A stretch of DNA of 19,423 nucleotides from Firmicutes bacterium UBA5454. GTDB taxonomy: Bacteria > Bacillota > Clostridia > Caldicoprobacterales > DTU083. The notes beneath the pieces were generated by a model that was not told the origin of the DNA, made no database searches, and saw only the letters and a program-made list of their open reading frames with translations. Position numbers and translations under genes: made by a program. Below are positions 9,201 to 17,375 of this stretch, in pieces. The stretch is taken from NCBI GenBank assembly GCA_002426555.1, contig DIQU01000087.1:1-19423 (forward strand), written 5' to 3'. How positions within the stretch are numbered: position 1 is the first letter of the stretch; each line of letters begins with the position of its first letter.

Positions 9201-9602
9201 GGCATTCATAGGATATATGATCAGTGCTTTAATACCCTTTTCGCCCCGGTGTTGATAGCAATATTCCAAAATGGGGTACAAGAAGCACTCTGTTTTGCCG
9301 GAACCTGTGCCGCTGGCAATCAACGTCGATTTTCCGTCATTTCCTGTTAGGCGGTCGAAAGCTTGCTGCTGATGAACATAGGGTAGGTGTTCAGGATGCA
9401 CAGCTTCAAAGCAGGTAGGCATCTCATCTGCTACACGGAATGGTAGTTGCACAGCGATATAGGGCTCATGAAAAACAGAACTCTTTGTCTGCAGCATGTT
9501 TTGCAGAGAGCCCCTGAACGGTTCATTTGACATTGGGAAGGTGGTCTCTATGTAATCGCTAATACCTCTCTGCAATTGCTCTGCTAGTATAGATGGCAAC
9601 AT
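3276..9602 (-). CDS. Giant DExH helicase with DUF1998/MZB domain and Vsr-like tail (DruE-like or DrmA-DrmB-like fusion)
   Basis: 2108 residues. RecA1: SGTGSGKT 97-104, DELH 228-231, TSATM 264-268. RecA2 begins near AFSDNVQDAA (621-630) and resumes at TPTLEMGIDIGDL (1017-1029) and QRTGRAGRK (1046-1054), about 390 residues later. Cys pairs suggest several zinc ribbons: C478/C481, C536/C539, C552/C555, C581/C584, C924/C927, C1348/C1351, C1366/C1369, C1479/C1482. A coiled coil is likely at 1195-1255. The DUF1998/MZB domain covers about 1510-1660, with PGGTGYL (1589-1595) and C1619, C1621, C1630, C1633. Residues 1680-1800 (PDF 1744-1746, FTDGFLYH 1762-1769, then D and R/K-rich helix) resemble the Vsr/DUF559 nuclease fold. 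The final 300 residues are unassigned. Family: COG1205-type SF2 helicases; length and architecture best match Druantia DruE, while DISARM splits comparable parts over DrmA and DrmB. AGGAGGA (9610-9616) lies 7 nt before ATG; the gap to the methylase stop is 19 nt. Confidence 0.88.
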   Translation of the reverse strand: MLPSILAEQLQRGISDYIETTFPMSNEPFRGSLQNMLQTKSSVFHEPYIAVQLPFRVADEMPTCFEAVHPEHLPYVHQQQAFDRLTGNDGKSTLIASGTGSGKTECFLYPILEYCYQHRGEKGIKALIIYPMNALATDQAKRIAELIYNSPELRSNVTAGMYVGGYEQTPSRGMSKSNIITDHETMLNQPPDILLTNYKMLDYLLVRPKDALLWNENEPETLKYIAVDELHTFDGAQGTDLACLLRRLKSRLWTPGGYLCCIGTSATMGSKDYSKNIINYASEIFGEPLEDDATITEDRLTPDEFFADTDVFDFTIPSAEHVDELNRLVEQDDEMAYLEFAVKSWLTPFNEDIFTDEGRIALGKHLMQHSFLQSAISLMGSNYYQASHIIEELRINYPDLDSLADSRAAMNALFALISYARTGSAGHLRPFLNVQVQLWMRELRRLLAKVSPNNVTYSIAHDLNAQQAKHYLPVVNCRDCGETGWASILNERGNASMVNLEAFYNRYFKADEKIIMLFPQTHEDAPEGFIKAKLCPECMQVKLGEDIDNHCESCGLEMVEVLVPSPNKTTGSRNYKQFVCPFCGSRRGLSLMGLRSATVISASISQLFSSKFNDDKKTLAFSDNVQDAAHRAGFFNSRTWRFGLRGAMQKYVLNGGADQNLQNFTNGFLEYWHDNMSEEDFVSFFIAPNMTWMHAYEDLLENRKLGKDRRAQNLMQDIEKRLSYEIMLEYGLTGRIGRTLEKSGCSVLAFDRREVQEIAASAFERERNELGILIETGLDRFEQMVIGFLNIMRQNGAFDDNAFRNYIAGNGNNYLLSNDNIRWMPGLQSGRNTPRFIAQQNTAGRRNRYFDSISERKYTDWIASCCNEDLIEPSTFTSLSKIILEELIKKNIVVNIPSSAELSVFGLNKENVFISDDVIQMKCDTCGSVYPVAAENFDFWNHAPCARRVCPGKIKQDEESSLDYYGKLFSSGDLVRINAKEHTGLLDRDNREALEIDFKRNKDTLKVWDPNVLSCTPTLEMGIDIGDLSTIILCSIPPAQHQFLQRTGRAGRKDGNALTLAVANARPHDLYFYSDPIDMVQGDVTPPKIFLRAGAVLERQFVAYCMDSWVKRGVSEQAIPKNVGICLGKLEIRPVDIFPFNFLNYVQNNLTYMLNSFIQLFSQYLDDNTKNELRIFAQGDKLQESPMHIRILESFQALKKQRDSLSASVKQLNTMVKELENKPKDSSYEEEIKELKSEQRALHNVLRELHKKDVFNFLSDEGLLPNYAFPESGIILKAVLYRKDESGDDEATVKRRKYEKSVYEYSRAASSAISEFAPNNSFYVDGRKLTIDQIDLTSAQTAKWRLCPNCAHAQIEETGKNTASCPQCGSPVWADAGQVRTMLKVQMVYSNTDYTKSLISDESDDRSNVFYCKQLLVDVDEEHDIISAYEMDNEEFAFGYEFVKKATLREINFGESDITGEKMTISGVEEVRKGFKICKYCGKMQPDYGGAAHTFYCKTRRMPDLNNDPFEECLFLYREFSTEVLRLLVPATTMDSSSIRMESFTAAFMLGMKEYFGNVDHLRATISEVPVPDADYRKQYLVIYDSIPGGTGYLKQLMHEENALIEIFEKALAVLEQCSCKDDPQKDGCYHCLYAYRQSRNIGSISRIAAISMLKSILSGKNNVTRIKRLDNIPVNSLFDSELERRFIEAIEQMGNESRKIDISKALIHDKEGYILKVNNSTWEIEPQVLLDETEGIAVACKPDFIIRPVGSSRRLPVAVFTDGFLYHKDKVADDTLKREAIRRSQKYRVYSLSWRDVQSVFQAQGDYATPTLSPELMPSGERMYKPTINAAQADIVKPDKMSTFELLMRYLDLENAEEIFAAQARAYSLSLLDPRKTGDTLAFLEWNTTMTKVVEAMNFTEDDYVQPGTFFGKYTPRSSNAHLSIYSGVLMSDMETNASAPVSVCAVLNDQRDFRTDKYEEEWNGFWHFFNLMQFAERFVAVCSTGLEQMAYLALPVGHRLSAFTNIEPAETHDMWDNIRELLFDDEAIYMATKLHDLGVTAPDEVGYELTDTSGEVIATIELAWTKQKIGFITEEQSENNEKLDAFGWKIFTVSDEIDITVFGGKY

Positions 9603-9621
9603 ACTTGAGTCCTCCTATTTG

Positions 9622-12600
9622 TCAGCTACCTTGCTTACCATACTTCTCTTCAAAGAAAGCCCAGGCAGTTTCATAGTCCTGTTCACGGTCGCAACGGTCA
9701 AATGGTGCAACATACTCAATTGTGCGCTCGATAGGGCCTCCAGGCATAGTGTCGTCAGTAATAGTACGATAGAATTTTTTACCAGCAGGAGCGCCTTTGA
9801 TGCCGTTATTCCATTCGGATCTGGTGAACCCGACATTATTAAGACTCCTGTTAATGGTGAAAACTATCCGTCCATTAGCATCATACCAAGTATCATTTTC
9901 ATATTGAACAAGAATGGGAAATTGAAGACGGTAAATTGTTTTAAGTTGCTCTAATGTCGTGCCAAGTGCTATTGACGACAAAACATCAATTTCAACTAGT
10001 GCTTGGCGCCGTTCATAATCTGTACGTAATGGTGAGTTATAGCTCCATGGAAATGAAAGTGATTCAAAGCTCATTCTGTTCATTCTTGGATCTTCTTTAC
10101 TCCAGCAGTCATTCTCCGTATATTCGAATCTTTGCCAAATGTTAGAATAGTTTATTGAGACAGAATTAAGTAATAAAGTTCTATTCGAAATTAAATCAGC
10201 CAATATGCCATTGATTAAAGGCATTGGAAGTGCTGTTTCGCTTTGGAAATTGGATTTTCCTAATGATTTTACATAGAAATCATATGGCAAAGAGGCAAAT
10301 AAACCCGCGACAAGAATTAAATCTTTCTCATCCTTGAAAGAAATTCCTAGAATTCCGTGTGTGTGACCTACTTTGGGAGGCATAATTGCACCAATCAAAG
10401 TGCGTTCACCATTTTGATTAAGCATCTTGCGAACAAACAACCTGTACTGTGAGGTATAAATACGATCATATTTGGTGCGTGGAATTGATGATAGATATTC
10501 GACCATTTCTGTACCTATGTTATACATGCAGCGTTGATAATAATTACTAGGAAGTACCGTCAAGTCAGTGCAGTCATAGTCGTTGTTTGAGTTATAAACT
10601 CTTTTCATACATTTGTAAAATGGATTCAAAACCCCCATGTGTGCACCCGAAAAAATACCATCATAATGTTCAATTGGGAAATGAATATCACGAATAATAA
10701 TCCCAGCATTCTGAGCTTGTGTCTCGTTCCACATTTGTGTAGTATACATTTCTTCTCCTAAAGAAGTTAAGGTTGTGGGCTGTTCAGACATCCGTTCCAA
10801 CACTTCTACAAATGCGCTGGCATGAAGCATCGGTAAACGCGCCTGCCTCCAATTATCATCACCGTCAAACACATGGGAAAATAGTTTTAGTTCTTTTTTT
10901 GTGATGTGCAAGACTCTTCCCGGGTGACCCTTTATCTCCCATTTGCCTTCATCATCCTTTATTCCAGGGATTTTTCCTTTGATGCTATCGTCATAGCATT
11001 CTTCTATGGTCGAAGTAGTAAAAAGGTTGTTTATAGCATCAAAATTGCTTGAAGTCTTATTGGAGTAAACATTTAAACTAAACCGCATCCTGCCATGATC
11101 ATTTGTTCCTGTAAAAAGGTTAAGTTCGTTTTCAAATTGGAAATGTTGCTTTAGCCTTGGATATTGCTTTTCTCGTAATTGTCCGCCTTTGGGATCATCG
11201 TAAATACCGTTTGGATGAACGAAAGCACTTACTCCTATAGAAGAACCAAATTGCCATGCTTGTGGTAAAAAGCACTTGTAAAGATTTGCTTTCATTCCAG
11301 CTAAATTAGCATAATTTTGGGTAGCATTAAGAAATGATTGTTGCCCAGATACTAAAATATATTCGTAAACATATAATTTTTTCGTAGCAGCATTTTGTAA
11401 TACTTTCGTACGATGTTGAGTTGTTTGAGTTGCATTAAGGTTTTTTACTGCAAATTGAGGATGGTTATCTGACAAAATTGCTTGCTCATTCCATCCCAGT
11501 AAAACCCATGGCGGATTACCAACAATGAGGTCAAATCCATCACGTTCAGCAAAAAGGTCAGCAAACTCCAGCTCCCAATGCATGAAACGATTATTTTCCG
11601 CAATCTCATAGGCCAGATTTAACCGTGGGTTTGAAGCACGAAGCGCAGGAATATCAACAGTGGTGTCAGTGCCGTAAGTCTTTACGATATCCTGTTCCAT
11701 TTGCTGCATTTCTGTTGGGAATAAGGATAACTGTCTTCTATATGTCTTTTTTGATGTTACCGTATCTGTTACCTGAACAGATTCAGTCGTTCCTTCCAGA
11801 ATTAGCGACATGTCAAATAAGAATTCGCTACGGCTGGGCAGCAACTCCTCCTTGTCAATAGGCCAGAACCACAGTGCGCACCAATAGTCCATGGCAAATT
11901 TTAAGCGTGCATACGGCCCTGCATTTTTCACTCTTTCCGATTTATAAAGTTCGCTAAGAATCTTATCCTTCTGGCGGATGGTGGTGTGTGAATCAGCACT
12001 GTGATCTTCATGCCCATAGATAGATAGCGAATCTTTGGTTTTTTCATGTACCTTTTTACGTAGGATGACCTGAGCCTCCCACAGATTGTCAATAACAGCG
12101 GAAAGGCGTAGCAATGTCACAAGCTCATCATCGTTATAAGGAGAACTGAACTTTTTGTTCCATTTCTTAATATTCTCTATTTTATCCGGCTCCAACGATT
12201 TAATAACCCTATCGGAGTAATTTGACATGCCTGGGTCTCCAAGCAGAAAATGATATATCTGTGTTTGGGGTTTACGCTTTGTACCCAGAGGGACACGTTC
12301 TGGTGCATTTTCATACCAACGCACGCCTGCAGCTGTGGCTGTCAGCTGGTTGACATGATAACACTGTCGTCGTGCACCGATAAGTGAATTACCACAAACA
12401 AGCTGAGTGCCGAACCATGGCACATAGCCACCTTCGAATATTGTATTAAGCCACAAAGAAACTTCAGCTAGTTCGACAGCCACGGGATTTAGATCGATAC
12501 CATAAACATTGCGGTCAGCAATGAACATCTTTACTTTTTGCAATTCAGTGAAACGTTTTTCATAGGAAATGACTTCACCTAGTTCTTTTTGCTTCTTGTC

Positions 12601-14391
12601 GAGATATGCTTCAGCCAATTGATTTATGGCCTCGTTTAAGAAGGCAGCACTACCCATTGCAGGTTCGCAAACTGTGAGATTTAAAACTTCATCAGCAGTC
12701 TTATCTTCTAAGAGTTCTTTCAGCGCATATTTTACCAGGCACTTTGTCAGTACTTCCGGAGTATAATATGAGGCTGATTTTTCACGTTCCCTGCCTGCAA
12801 GACGGTAAATAAAAGTTCCCTTTTCGTAGCTTCGCAGTTTACCCCTGTTTTCACCTCGCTCATAACGAACGCGTTCGTCCTCAGTATATTGATCCAGCTC
12901 ATCCTCGCTAACAAAGTAACCGACATCCAACTCATTAAAACTATCGCCAGCTCGTTTTACTTCATATAGAGTGTGTTCTGCGATAAAACCACGGTAGGAT
13001 AGCAGAGCTTCATAAACAGAACCCAGTTGGTTGATACCAAGGTCTGCATAGGAAATGCGACCACGGCGACTGTTCCGTTGGCCTTCATTTCTAGTCAAGC
13101 TCATCAGGTCGATAATACGGAGCATAGCAGAGTTTCTTAGCTTTGCATTTGTTATCAGTTTTGTATATTCAGGATCGAAGATATGTGCCTTCAAAGGAAC
13201 AATAACAAACATATCATGAAGGCTTTCTTCACTACTATATTTGAGGATATCTTCTTCTGAATCCGGGTAACCGTTATATATCAGCTCAAATAGCTTCGAT
13301 AGTGTTTCATCTAAATAATAGCCGCTACCAACTTCTTCAACATCGTCCCGAATATTGTCAGCTATGTCACGCAGACTCTCAAGAGAATAGGAATACATAT
13401 AGGATTGCGCTTTGAGAGGAGCATAGCCGAGCTCAGGGCGCGACTCAATAAAGAGGACAAACAACATCCGGTACATATACCGCAGGCATTCCATGGTTAA
13501 CTGCCCGGCATCTACAGGATCAGTATCTAAATTGCGACCTTGCCTGTTAGCCATATCATAGAGAACTTCATTGCCAAGGAGTTCAATACTTTCCCTGAGA
13601 GCATATTTTAAATCCTGCGATACCCCTGCAGCATGCTTCTGTGAATTAGCATCCAATTCGTCTATAAGTGCAATTCCTTCTTTCGGGCACAGACTGTTAC
13701 GGTGCAAAAGAACAGCCATAGCCTGTAAAGTTGATTCCTCGCGACGGCTAAAGATCTCTTCCAATTCGAATTGGAGATATCGCTTTTCGTTCCATTTGTT
13801 GCGGTCTAGAAGTGCAAGCTGATTCATGCCGATAAATATCAAAAACCGTGGTGGCTCGGCAGCACCGAACAGAATCTTTGTAGCAAGCTCTTCATTATCC
13901 AAGGTAGTCATTTCGCCCGGGGATTTGGGATTTGAGTTGTCCTCACCGATAGTGTCTGCAGAGAAACAATGTTTCTCCAAAACACCGTCATCTTTTTCCG
14001 GTGAAGCCGCAAGCAGTATCCAAAGCAAAGGTGCTCCGTTTGCTTTATTGATTTCAAGATAGACCGGAACTTTCAATGTATCGTCAATTTCAATCAATTC
14101 CGGCTGAGCATCAGGGTAACCGAGTGCTTCTAGATATGTATCAGCAAGAAGGCAAATATTTGACAGGATTTGAGAGTCGTCTTTGGCGCGCACATAGCGA
14201 TCATGCAGTGGATAATATAGCTTTGCGGCATCACGTAGTAGCGACCACGGAGTCCTTATGCCGTCATTATTCTTAGCTTCAGCTCGCCACTTGGAAATTG
14301 TTTCAGAAGCGTTTTCTTCAAAGATGGAGGAGAAGTAGTGGTTTGTATAATATTCATTTTGATTTGTGATTCCGGTTAAATCCATACTCAT
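9622..14391 (-). CDS. drmMI: N6-adenine DNA methyltransferase, DrmMI-like (class 1 DISARM)
   Basis: 1589 residues, much longer than ordinary type I or type II adenine methylases and in the range of the large DISARM/BREX-type enzymes. The core is of the N6_Mtase kind: YYTPEVL 542-548, motif I CEPAMGSAAFL 575-585 (AdoMet binding), YGIDLNPVAVELAE 630-643, and catalytic motif IV NPPW 959-962 inside FDLIVGNPPW. About 300 residues separate motif I from motif IV, an insertion seen in large modification enzymes of this sort. The N-terminal 540 residues carry no recognisable catalytic motif; the C-terminal 600 probably include target recognition. All catalytic residues are intact. It starts 4 nt after the helicase stop; Met1 (14391) and Met3 (14385) are both usable, with GGAG and AGAGG respectively in good positions. 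It should methylate adenine in host DNA as the self mark. DrmMI rather than PglX is preferred because of the adjacent SNF2 helicase; no BREX pglZ or brxC lies in the window. Confidence 0.85.
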   Translation of the reverse strand: MSMDLTGITNQNEYYTNHYFSSIFEENASETISKWRAEAKNNDGIRTPWSLLRDAAKLYYPLHDRYVRAKDDSQILSNICLLADTYLEALGYPDAQPELIEIDDTLKVPVYLEINKANGAPLLWILLAASPEKDDGVLEKHCFSADTIGEDNSNPKSPGEMTTLDNEELATKILFGAAEPPRFLIFIGMNQLALLDRNKWNEKRYLQFELEEIFSRREESTLQAMAVLLHRNSLCPKEGIALIDELDANSQKHAAGVSQDLKYALRESIELLGNEVLYDMANRQGRNLDTDPVDAGQLTMECLRYMYRMLFVLFIESRPELGYAPLKAQSYMYSYSLESLRDIADNIRDDVEEVGSGYYLDETLSKLFELIYNGYPDSEEDILKYSSEESLHDMFVIVPLKAHIFDPEYTKLITNAKLRNSAMLRIIDLMSLTRNEGQRNSRRGRISYADLGINQLGSVYEALLSYRGFIAEHTLYEVKRAGDSFNELDVGYFVSEDELDQYTEDERVRYERGENRGKLRSYEKGTFIYRLAGREREKSASYYTPEVLTKCLVKYALKELLEDKTADEVLNLTVCEPAMGSAAFLNEAINQLAEAYLDKKQKELGEVISYEKRFTELQKVKMFIADRNVYGIDLNPVAVELAEVSLWLNTIFEGGYVPWFGTQLVCGNSLIGARRQCYHVNQLTATAAGVRWYENAPERVPLGTKRKPQTQIYHFLLGDPGMSNYSDRVIKSLEPDKIENIKKWNKKFSSPYNDDELVTLLRLSAVIDNLWEAQVILRKKVHEKTKDSLSIYGHEDHSADSHTTIRQKDKILSELYKSERVKNAGPYARLKFAMDYWCALWFWPIDKEELLPSRSEFLFDMSLILEGTTESVQVTDTVTSKKTYRRQLSLFPTEMQQMEQDIVKTYGTDTTVDIPALRASNPRLNLAYEIAENNRFMHWELEFADLFAERDGFDLIVGNPPWVLLGWNEQAILSDNHPQFAVKNLNATQTTQHRTKVLQNAATKKLYVYEYILVSGQQSFLNATQNYANLAGMKANLYKCFLPQAWQFGSSIGVSAFVHPNGIYDDPKGGQLREKQYPRLKQHFQFENELNLFTGTNDHGRMRFSLNVYSNKTSSNFDAINNLFTTSTIEECYDDSIKGKIPGIKDDEGKWEIKGHPGRVLHITKKELKLFSHVFDGDDNWRQARLPMLHASAFVEVLERMSEQPTTLTSLGEEMYTTQMWNETQAQNAGIIIRDIHFPIEHYDGIFSGAHMGVLNPFYKCMKRVYNSNNDYDCTDLTVLPSNYYQRCMYNIGTEMVEYLSSIPRTKYDRIYTSQYRLFVRKMLNQNGERTLIGAIMPPKVGHTHGILGISFKDEKDLILVAGLFASLPYDFYVKSLGKSNFQSETALPMPLINGILADLISNRTLLLNSVSINYSNIWQRFEYTENDCWSKEDPRMNRMSFESLSFPWSYNSPLRTDYERRQALVEIDVLSSIALGTTLEQLKTIYRLQFPILVQYENDTWYDANGRIVFTINRSLNNVGFTRSEWNNGIKGAPAGKKFYRTITDDTMPGGPIERTIEYVAPFDRCDREQDYETAWAFFEEKYGKQGS

Positions 14392-14395
14392 CCTC

Positions 14396-17212
14396 TTATA
14401 CTCCCTTCATAACGGCAATAATCCTTATATAGGGACTGTCCTGAATTGTCAGCGTATCTGTTACCCAGATGTAAAACTTCTCAAAAAGATCATCCACCTT
14501 GCGTGTTTGTTCGCTGCGCTTTCGCTCACTTTCAAAGAAGGACAGTTGATATTTTTTATGCTTCTCTTCCAAAGAGGCAAGTTTATCAATCTCCTCATCA
14601 ATCAGAGGATCCATACGGTCCTGATATTCATGATAGAAAAGATATAGATATTTCTTGGCCTGCTTAACGACATCAGGTAGAAGCTCAGTTGCTTCTCTTA
14701 CATCTTTGATTGTTATGCAGTTAGTGTTCGGAATATCTGTAGCGCCAACACCTGTTCTTTGAATTACATAGTTCATTGAATAGGTGCTTTTGAAGCACCC
14801 ATTTTCATAAACAAGCCCAAACCATTCATCAATCAATGGCGTGGACTTTTTATTTGGGATGCTACCGGTAACGATGAAAATAATCTCATCTGACTTCATT
14901 TTGTCAGGCAACCCAATTATTGGAGCTTCCCCGCGTCCAAAGAGCAATCCTGTCTTGTCATTTATCCAGGAGAAAATTGGATGTAGTTTCCAAAGATACT
15001 GTGTTTTTGGCCATGCAGTATCTGACATAGTGTTCTGCATACTGCGCTTCATTTCAGCCATGCAGAATTCTTTATCATCACTGAGTTTTAAATAATCACC
15101 GGATGGCATTGCTTCTTCAGGGATCAATGCATTTAATCTGCGACGCATATCAGGAGTAATACTAACTTCGAGTCCGGATACTGTAGTCATCTTTGAAACA
15201 GGATGGCTTTCGGTTTGATTGAGGTAGTTTAGGGCGTTGTACAGATAATTGATGTCGGAATAAAGAGTATCTTCGTCTCTTAGCTGAGCAGGAAGAGTTT
15301 CTTCAGTTGCAGCATCCATAAGAGCCTCGAAAGGGTTAAACTCCTTTTCGCCACTATCAAAGATGGCTTCAAAAGCATTCGTATCAGAACCATCTTCAAT
15401 CGCATTGCTAACAACCAACTCTTCATCTTCAATAGAAAACTTCCCAAGAAGAAGTGCTGGGTCGCCTATATTTTTGAGAGCCTGTTCTTCTTTTGCAATC
15501 AGAATCTCAATGATTCGCACATCACCCTTAATGCGTTCGTTTTGGCTCTCGATCAACATATATCGAATATCAGGGCGTTTTTTCTGGCCATAACGGTCTA
15601 TGCGACCGTTCCTTTGCTGAAATACCATCAAAGACCATGGGATGTCGAAGTGAATCATTCTATGACTCAGATAGTGCAGGTTAATTCCTTCGGAAGCAAC
15701 GTCTGAGGCGACTAGAAGCCGTATCGGAGATTCTTCGCGTCCAAAATTCTCAACAATTTCTTGTTGCTCCGTATCACTCATCGCCCCTGAGAGAACCTGG
15801 ACTGCTTCTGAGTTTAGACCGAGATCAATGCGGAGGTTCTCTGCCAGATATTTCATTGTTTCAATTCGCTCAGTAAAAATTACAATTCGATCGTTAGTGT
15901 TCGCAGTCCACCCGTACTCCTTGCTTCGTAGCAAGGATAGAAGATTCTGATAACGGGAGAAATTTTCAGGGTTAATTTTTGCAAGAGCCTCTCGCAGATT
16001 CTCCAAAGTCCCAATATCTGTTATTTTATCGTAGGTATACTTTTTGCGTAGCTTTGCAAGTCTTAGATCAATGCTCTTTACACATGCGGCAGGACTTGAG
16101 AATAGTGATTTCTCAAGAGATGTTTTGAAAAGCTGACCGACTCCCTGGGTTTTCCCAATATCCATTTGCAACTGCATGTCAGCAAAAATACTGAATGCAT
16201 TTTCTTCCTTTGCAGATGCCTTACAACGTTCTACTTCAACTTTTCTTTCGAGGAAAGATCCGCTAACCTGATTTTTTATATCCTTTTTGAATCTACGAAC
16301 ACTAAGGCCTTTTATATCATCTTTTGTATATTCGTCAGGATTTGCTATGGCTGTAGGGTCAAGCATATTCATAAGAGAAGCAAAACTTCTCGCGCGACCG
16401 TCATGTGGCGTTGCTGAAAGCATAATCATTGTATCTGATCTTTCTGCTAACAGATTTGCTAATTTTGCTCGCTGAGCCTGGCGATCTCCACGTTCAGCAA
16501 CATTCTGGGCCTCATCGATAACAATAATGTCCCAGTAGGCGTTTTCAATGTGTGTGCGATACTCAACGTCACGCTTCAAAGTATCAATAGATATTATAGT
16601 TTTGTCATAATAATAAAAGGGATTATAATTTGAAGGTAGTTTGGCCCGAATATCTTGTATCTTCTTAGAGTCAAGACGTACTAAGGGTATAGTAAAGCGG
16701 TTCCACATTTCTTTTTGGAACTGGGTCAGCATGCTCTTCACGGTAACGACCAGAATGCGTTTTCCTTTTCCACGTACTATCAGCTCGGACATAAGGATAC
16801 CGGCTTCAAGTGTTTTCCCGAGGCCTACAGCATCAGCTATAAGAATGCGTTGACGGGGTCTGCACAGTGCAATTTGGGCTGGATCAAGCTGAAAGGGCAT
16901 CAAGTCCATTGCTGCCTTATGGCCAATATGCAAATCAGTATCAGTCGGAATTTTTTGTCGCCACTGGCTTTCAAGATAAAGCTGCGTTCTCTTGTAAAAG
17001 GGTGATGTATCCGGAACCAGCGTTATCTCTTCCGGATTAACCAACGTGATTTGTTCCAGGTCTGTTAGGAAAACTGCTTCTTTGTCTTTAACGAGCGTAG
17101 AAATACCTACACAATGAATAGTTTTATTACCAAGGCTGTTAGTTTCAACTTTCTTAACCAACCATTCCTCGTCACGGATGATTGCTCTCATACCAGGCGC
17201 ATAATCAACCAT
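14396..17212 (-). CDS. drmD: SNF2/RapA-type helicase, DrmD-like
   Basis: 938 residues. An N-terminal 70-residue segment resembling an SH3-like barrel (MRAIIRDEEWLVKKV) precedes a Swi2/Snf2 ATPase: ADAVGLGKT Walker A 126-134, DEAQ 233-236 (motif II, Gln in place of the usual His), SATPHDG 266-272 (motif III), SVRRFKKDI 304-312, FTERIETMKYL (motif IV region) 446-456, SDVASEGINLH 503-513 (motif V) and QQRNGRIDRYGQ 532-543 (motif VI). The RapA-like layout and size match DrmD of class 1 DISARM, which likewise sits directly before the DrmMI methylase. The C-terminal 390 residues have no motif I can name, apart from a charged helical region near 880-915. The only in-frame ATG near the start is at 17212, yet the best Shine-Dalgarno, AAGGAG (17228-17233), is 15 nt away, an unusually long spacing. 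It probably translocates on double-stranded DNA. This is the first gene of the tight four-gene operon. Confidence 0.87.
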   Translation of the reverse strand: MVDYAPGMRAIIRDEEWLVKKVETNSLGNKTIHCVGISTLVKDKEAVFLTDLEQITLVNPEEITLVPDTSPFYKRTQLYLESQWRQKIPTDTDLHIGHKAAMDLMPFQLDPAQIALCRPRQRILIADAVGLGKTLEAGILMSELIVRGKGKRILVVTVKSMLTQFQKEMWNRFTIPLVRLDSKKIQDIRAKLPSNYNPFYYYDKTIISIDTLKRDVEYRTHIENAYWDIIVIDEAQNVAERGDRQAQRAKLANLLAERSDTMIMLSATPHDGRARSFASLMNMLDPTAIANPDEYTKDDIKGLSVRRFKKDIKNQVSGSFLERKVEVERCKASAKEENAFSIFADMQLQMDIGKTQGVGQLFKTSLEKSLFSSPAACVKSIDLRLAKLRKKYTYDKITDIGTLENLREALAKINPENFSRYQNLLSLLRSKEYGWTANTNDRIVIFTERIETMKYLAENLRIDLGLNSEAVQVLSGAMSDTEQQEIVENFGREESPIRLLVASDVASEGINLHYLSHRMIHFDIPWSLMVFQQRNGRIDRYGQKKRPDIRYMLIESQNERIKGDVRIIEILIAKEEQALKNIGDPALLLGKFSIEDEELVVSNAIEDGSDTNAFEAIFDSGEKEFNPFEALMDAATEETLPAQLRDEDTLYSDINYLYNALNYLNQTESHPVSKMTTVSGLEVSITPDMRRRLNALIPEEAMPSGDYLKLSDDKEFCMAEMKRSMQNTMSDTAWPKTQYLWKLHPIFSWINDKTGLLFGRGEAPIIGLPDKMKSDEIIFIVTGSIPNKKSTPLIDEWFGLVYENGCFKSTYSMNYVIQRTGVGATDIPNTNCITIKDVREATELLPDVVKQAKKYLYLFYHEYQDRMDPLIDEEIDKLASLEEKHKKYQLSFFESERKRSEQTRKVDDLFEKFYIWVTDTLTIQDSPYIRIIAVMKGV

Positions 17213-17227
17213 TGCGATTAATACTTT

Positions 17228-17233
17228 CTCCTT
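17228..17233 (-). promoter_or_regulatory. Distant ribosome binding site of the SNF2 helicase gene
   Basis: AAGGAG on the minus strand lies 15 nt before the ATG at 17212, against the usual 5-9 nt. No ATG, GTG or TTG occurs in frame between them, so either initiation is weak or the next Met (residue 8, 17191) or a non-canonical start is used. Confidence 0.4.
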
Positions 17234-17239
17234 ATCTTA

Positions 17240-17296
17240 AATAATCTCATTAGATTATTGTACGACAATAAGCAAACCCAAGCGAACGAATAATCT
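17240..17296. repeat. AATAATCT boxes and 17-bp palindrome upstream of the SNF2 helicase gene
   Basis: AATAATCT occurs at 17240-17247, inverted at 17252-17259 (4-nt spacer CATT, so a perfect 8-bp inverted repeat) and again directly at 17289-17296. Overlapping the inverted copy is TTATTGTACGACAATAA (17255-17271), a dyad of 7-bp arms with a 3-nt centre. The cluster lies 28-84 bp upstream of the start codon at 17212, in the gap after the DUF262 gene. A weak promoter can be drawn on the minus strand as TTGCTT (17267-17272), 17 nt, then TAATGA (17244-17249), so the dyads would cover it. Such placement suggests an operator for a repressor encoded elsewhere (inference). Confidence 0.45.
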
Positions 17297-17375
17297 ACTG
17301 TGTTGCAAAGCTGACTTGATATCATTACTCTTTTAGCTCTTTAGTGCTATCCAAGGTATAAAATGCACAATATCG

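Noticed and set aside
9622..14391. BREX assignment (PglX) for the adenine methylase
   Set aside because: No brxA, brxB, brxC, pglZ or brxL gene is present, and the adjacent SNF2 helicase fits DISARM DrmD-DrmMI better.
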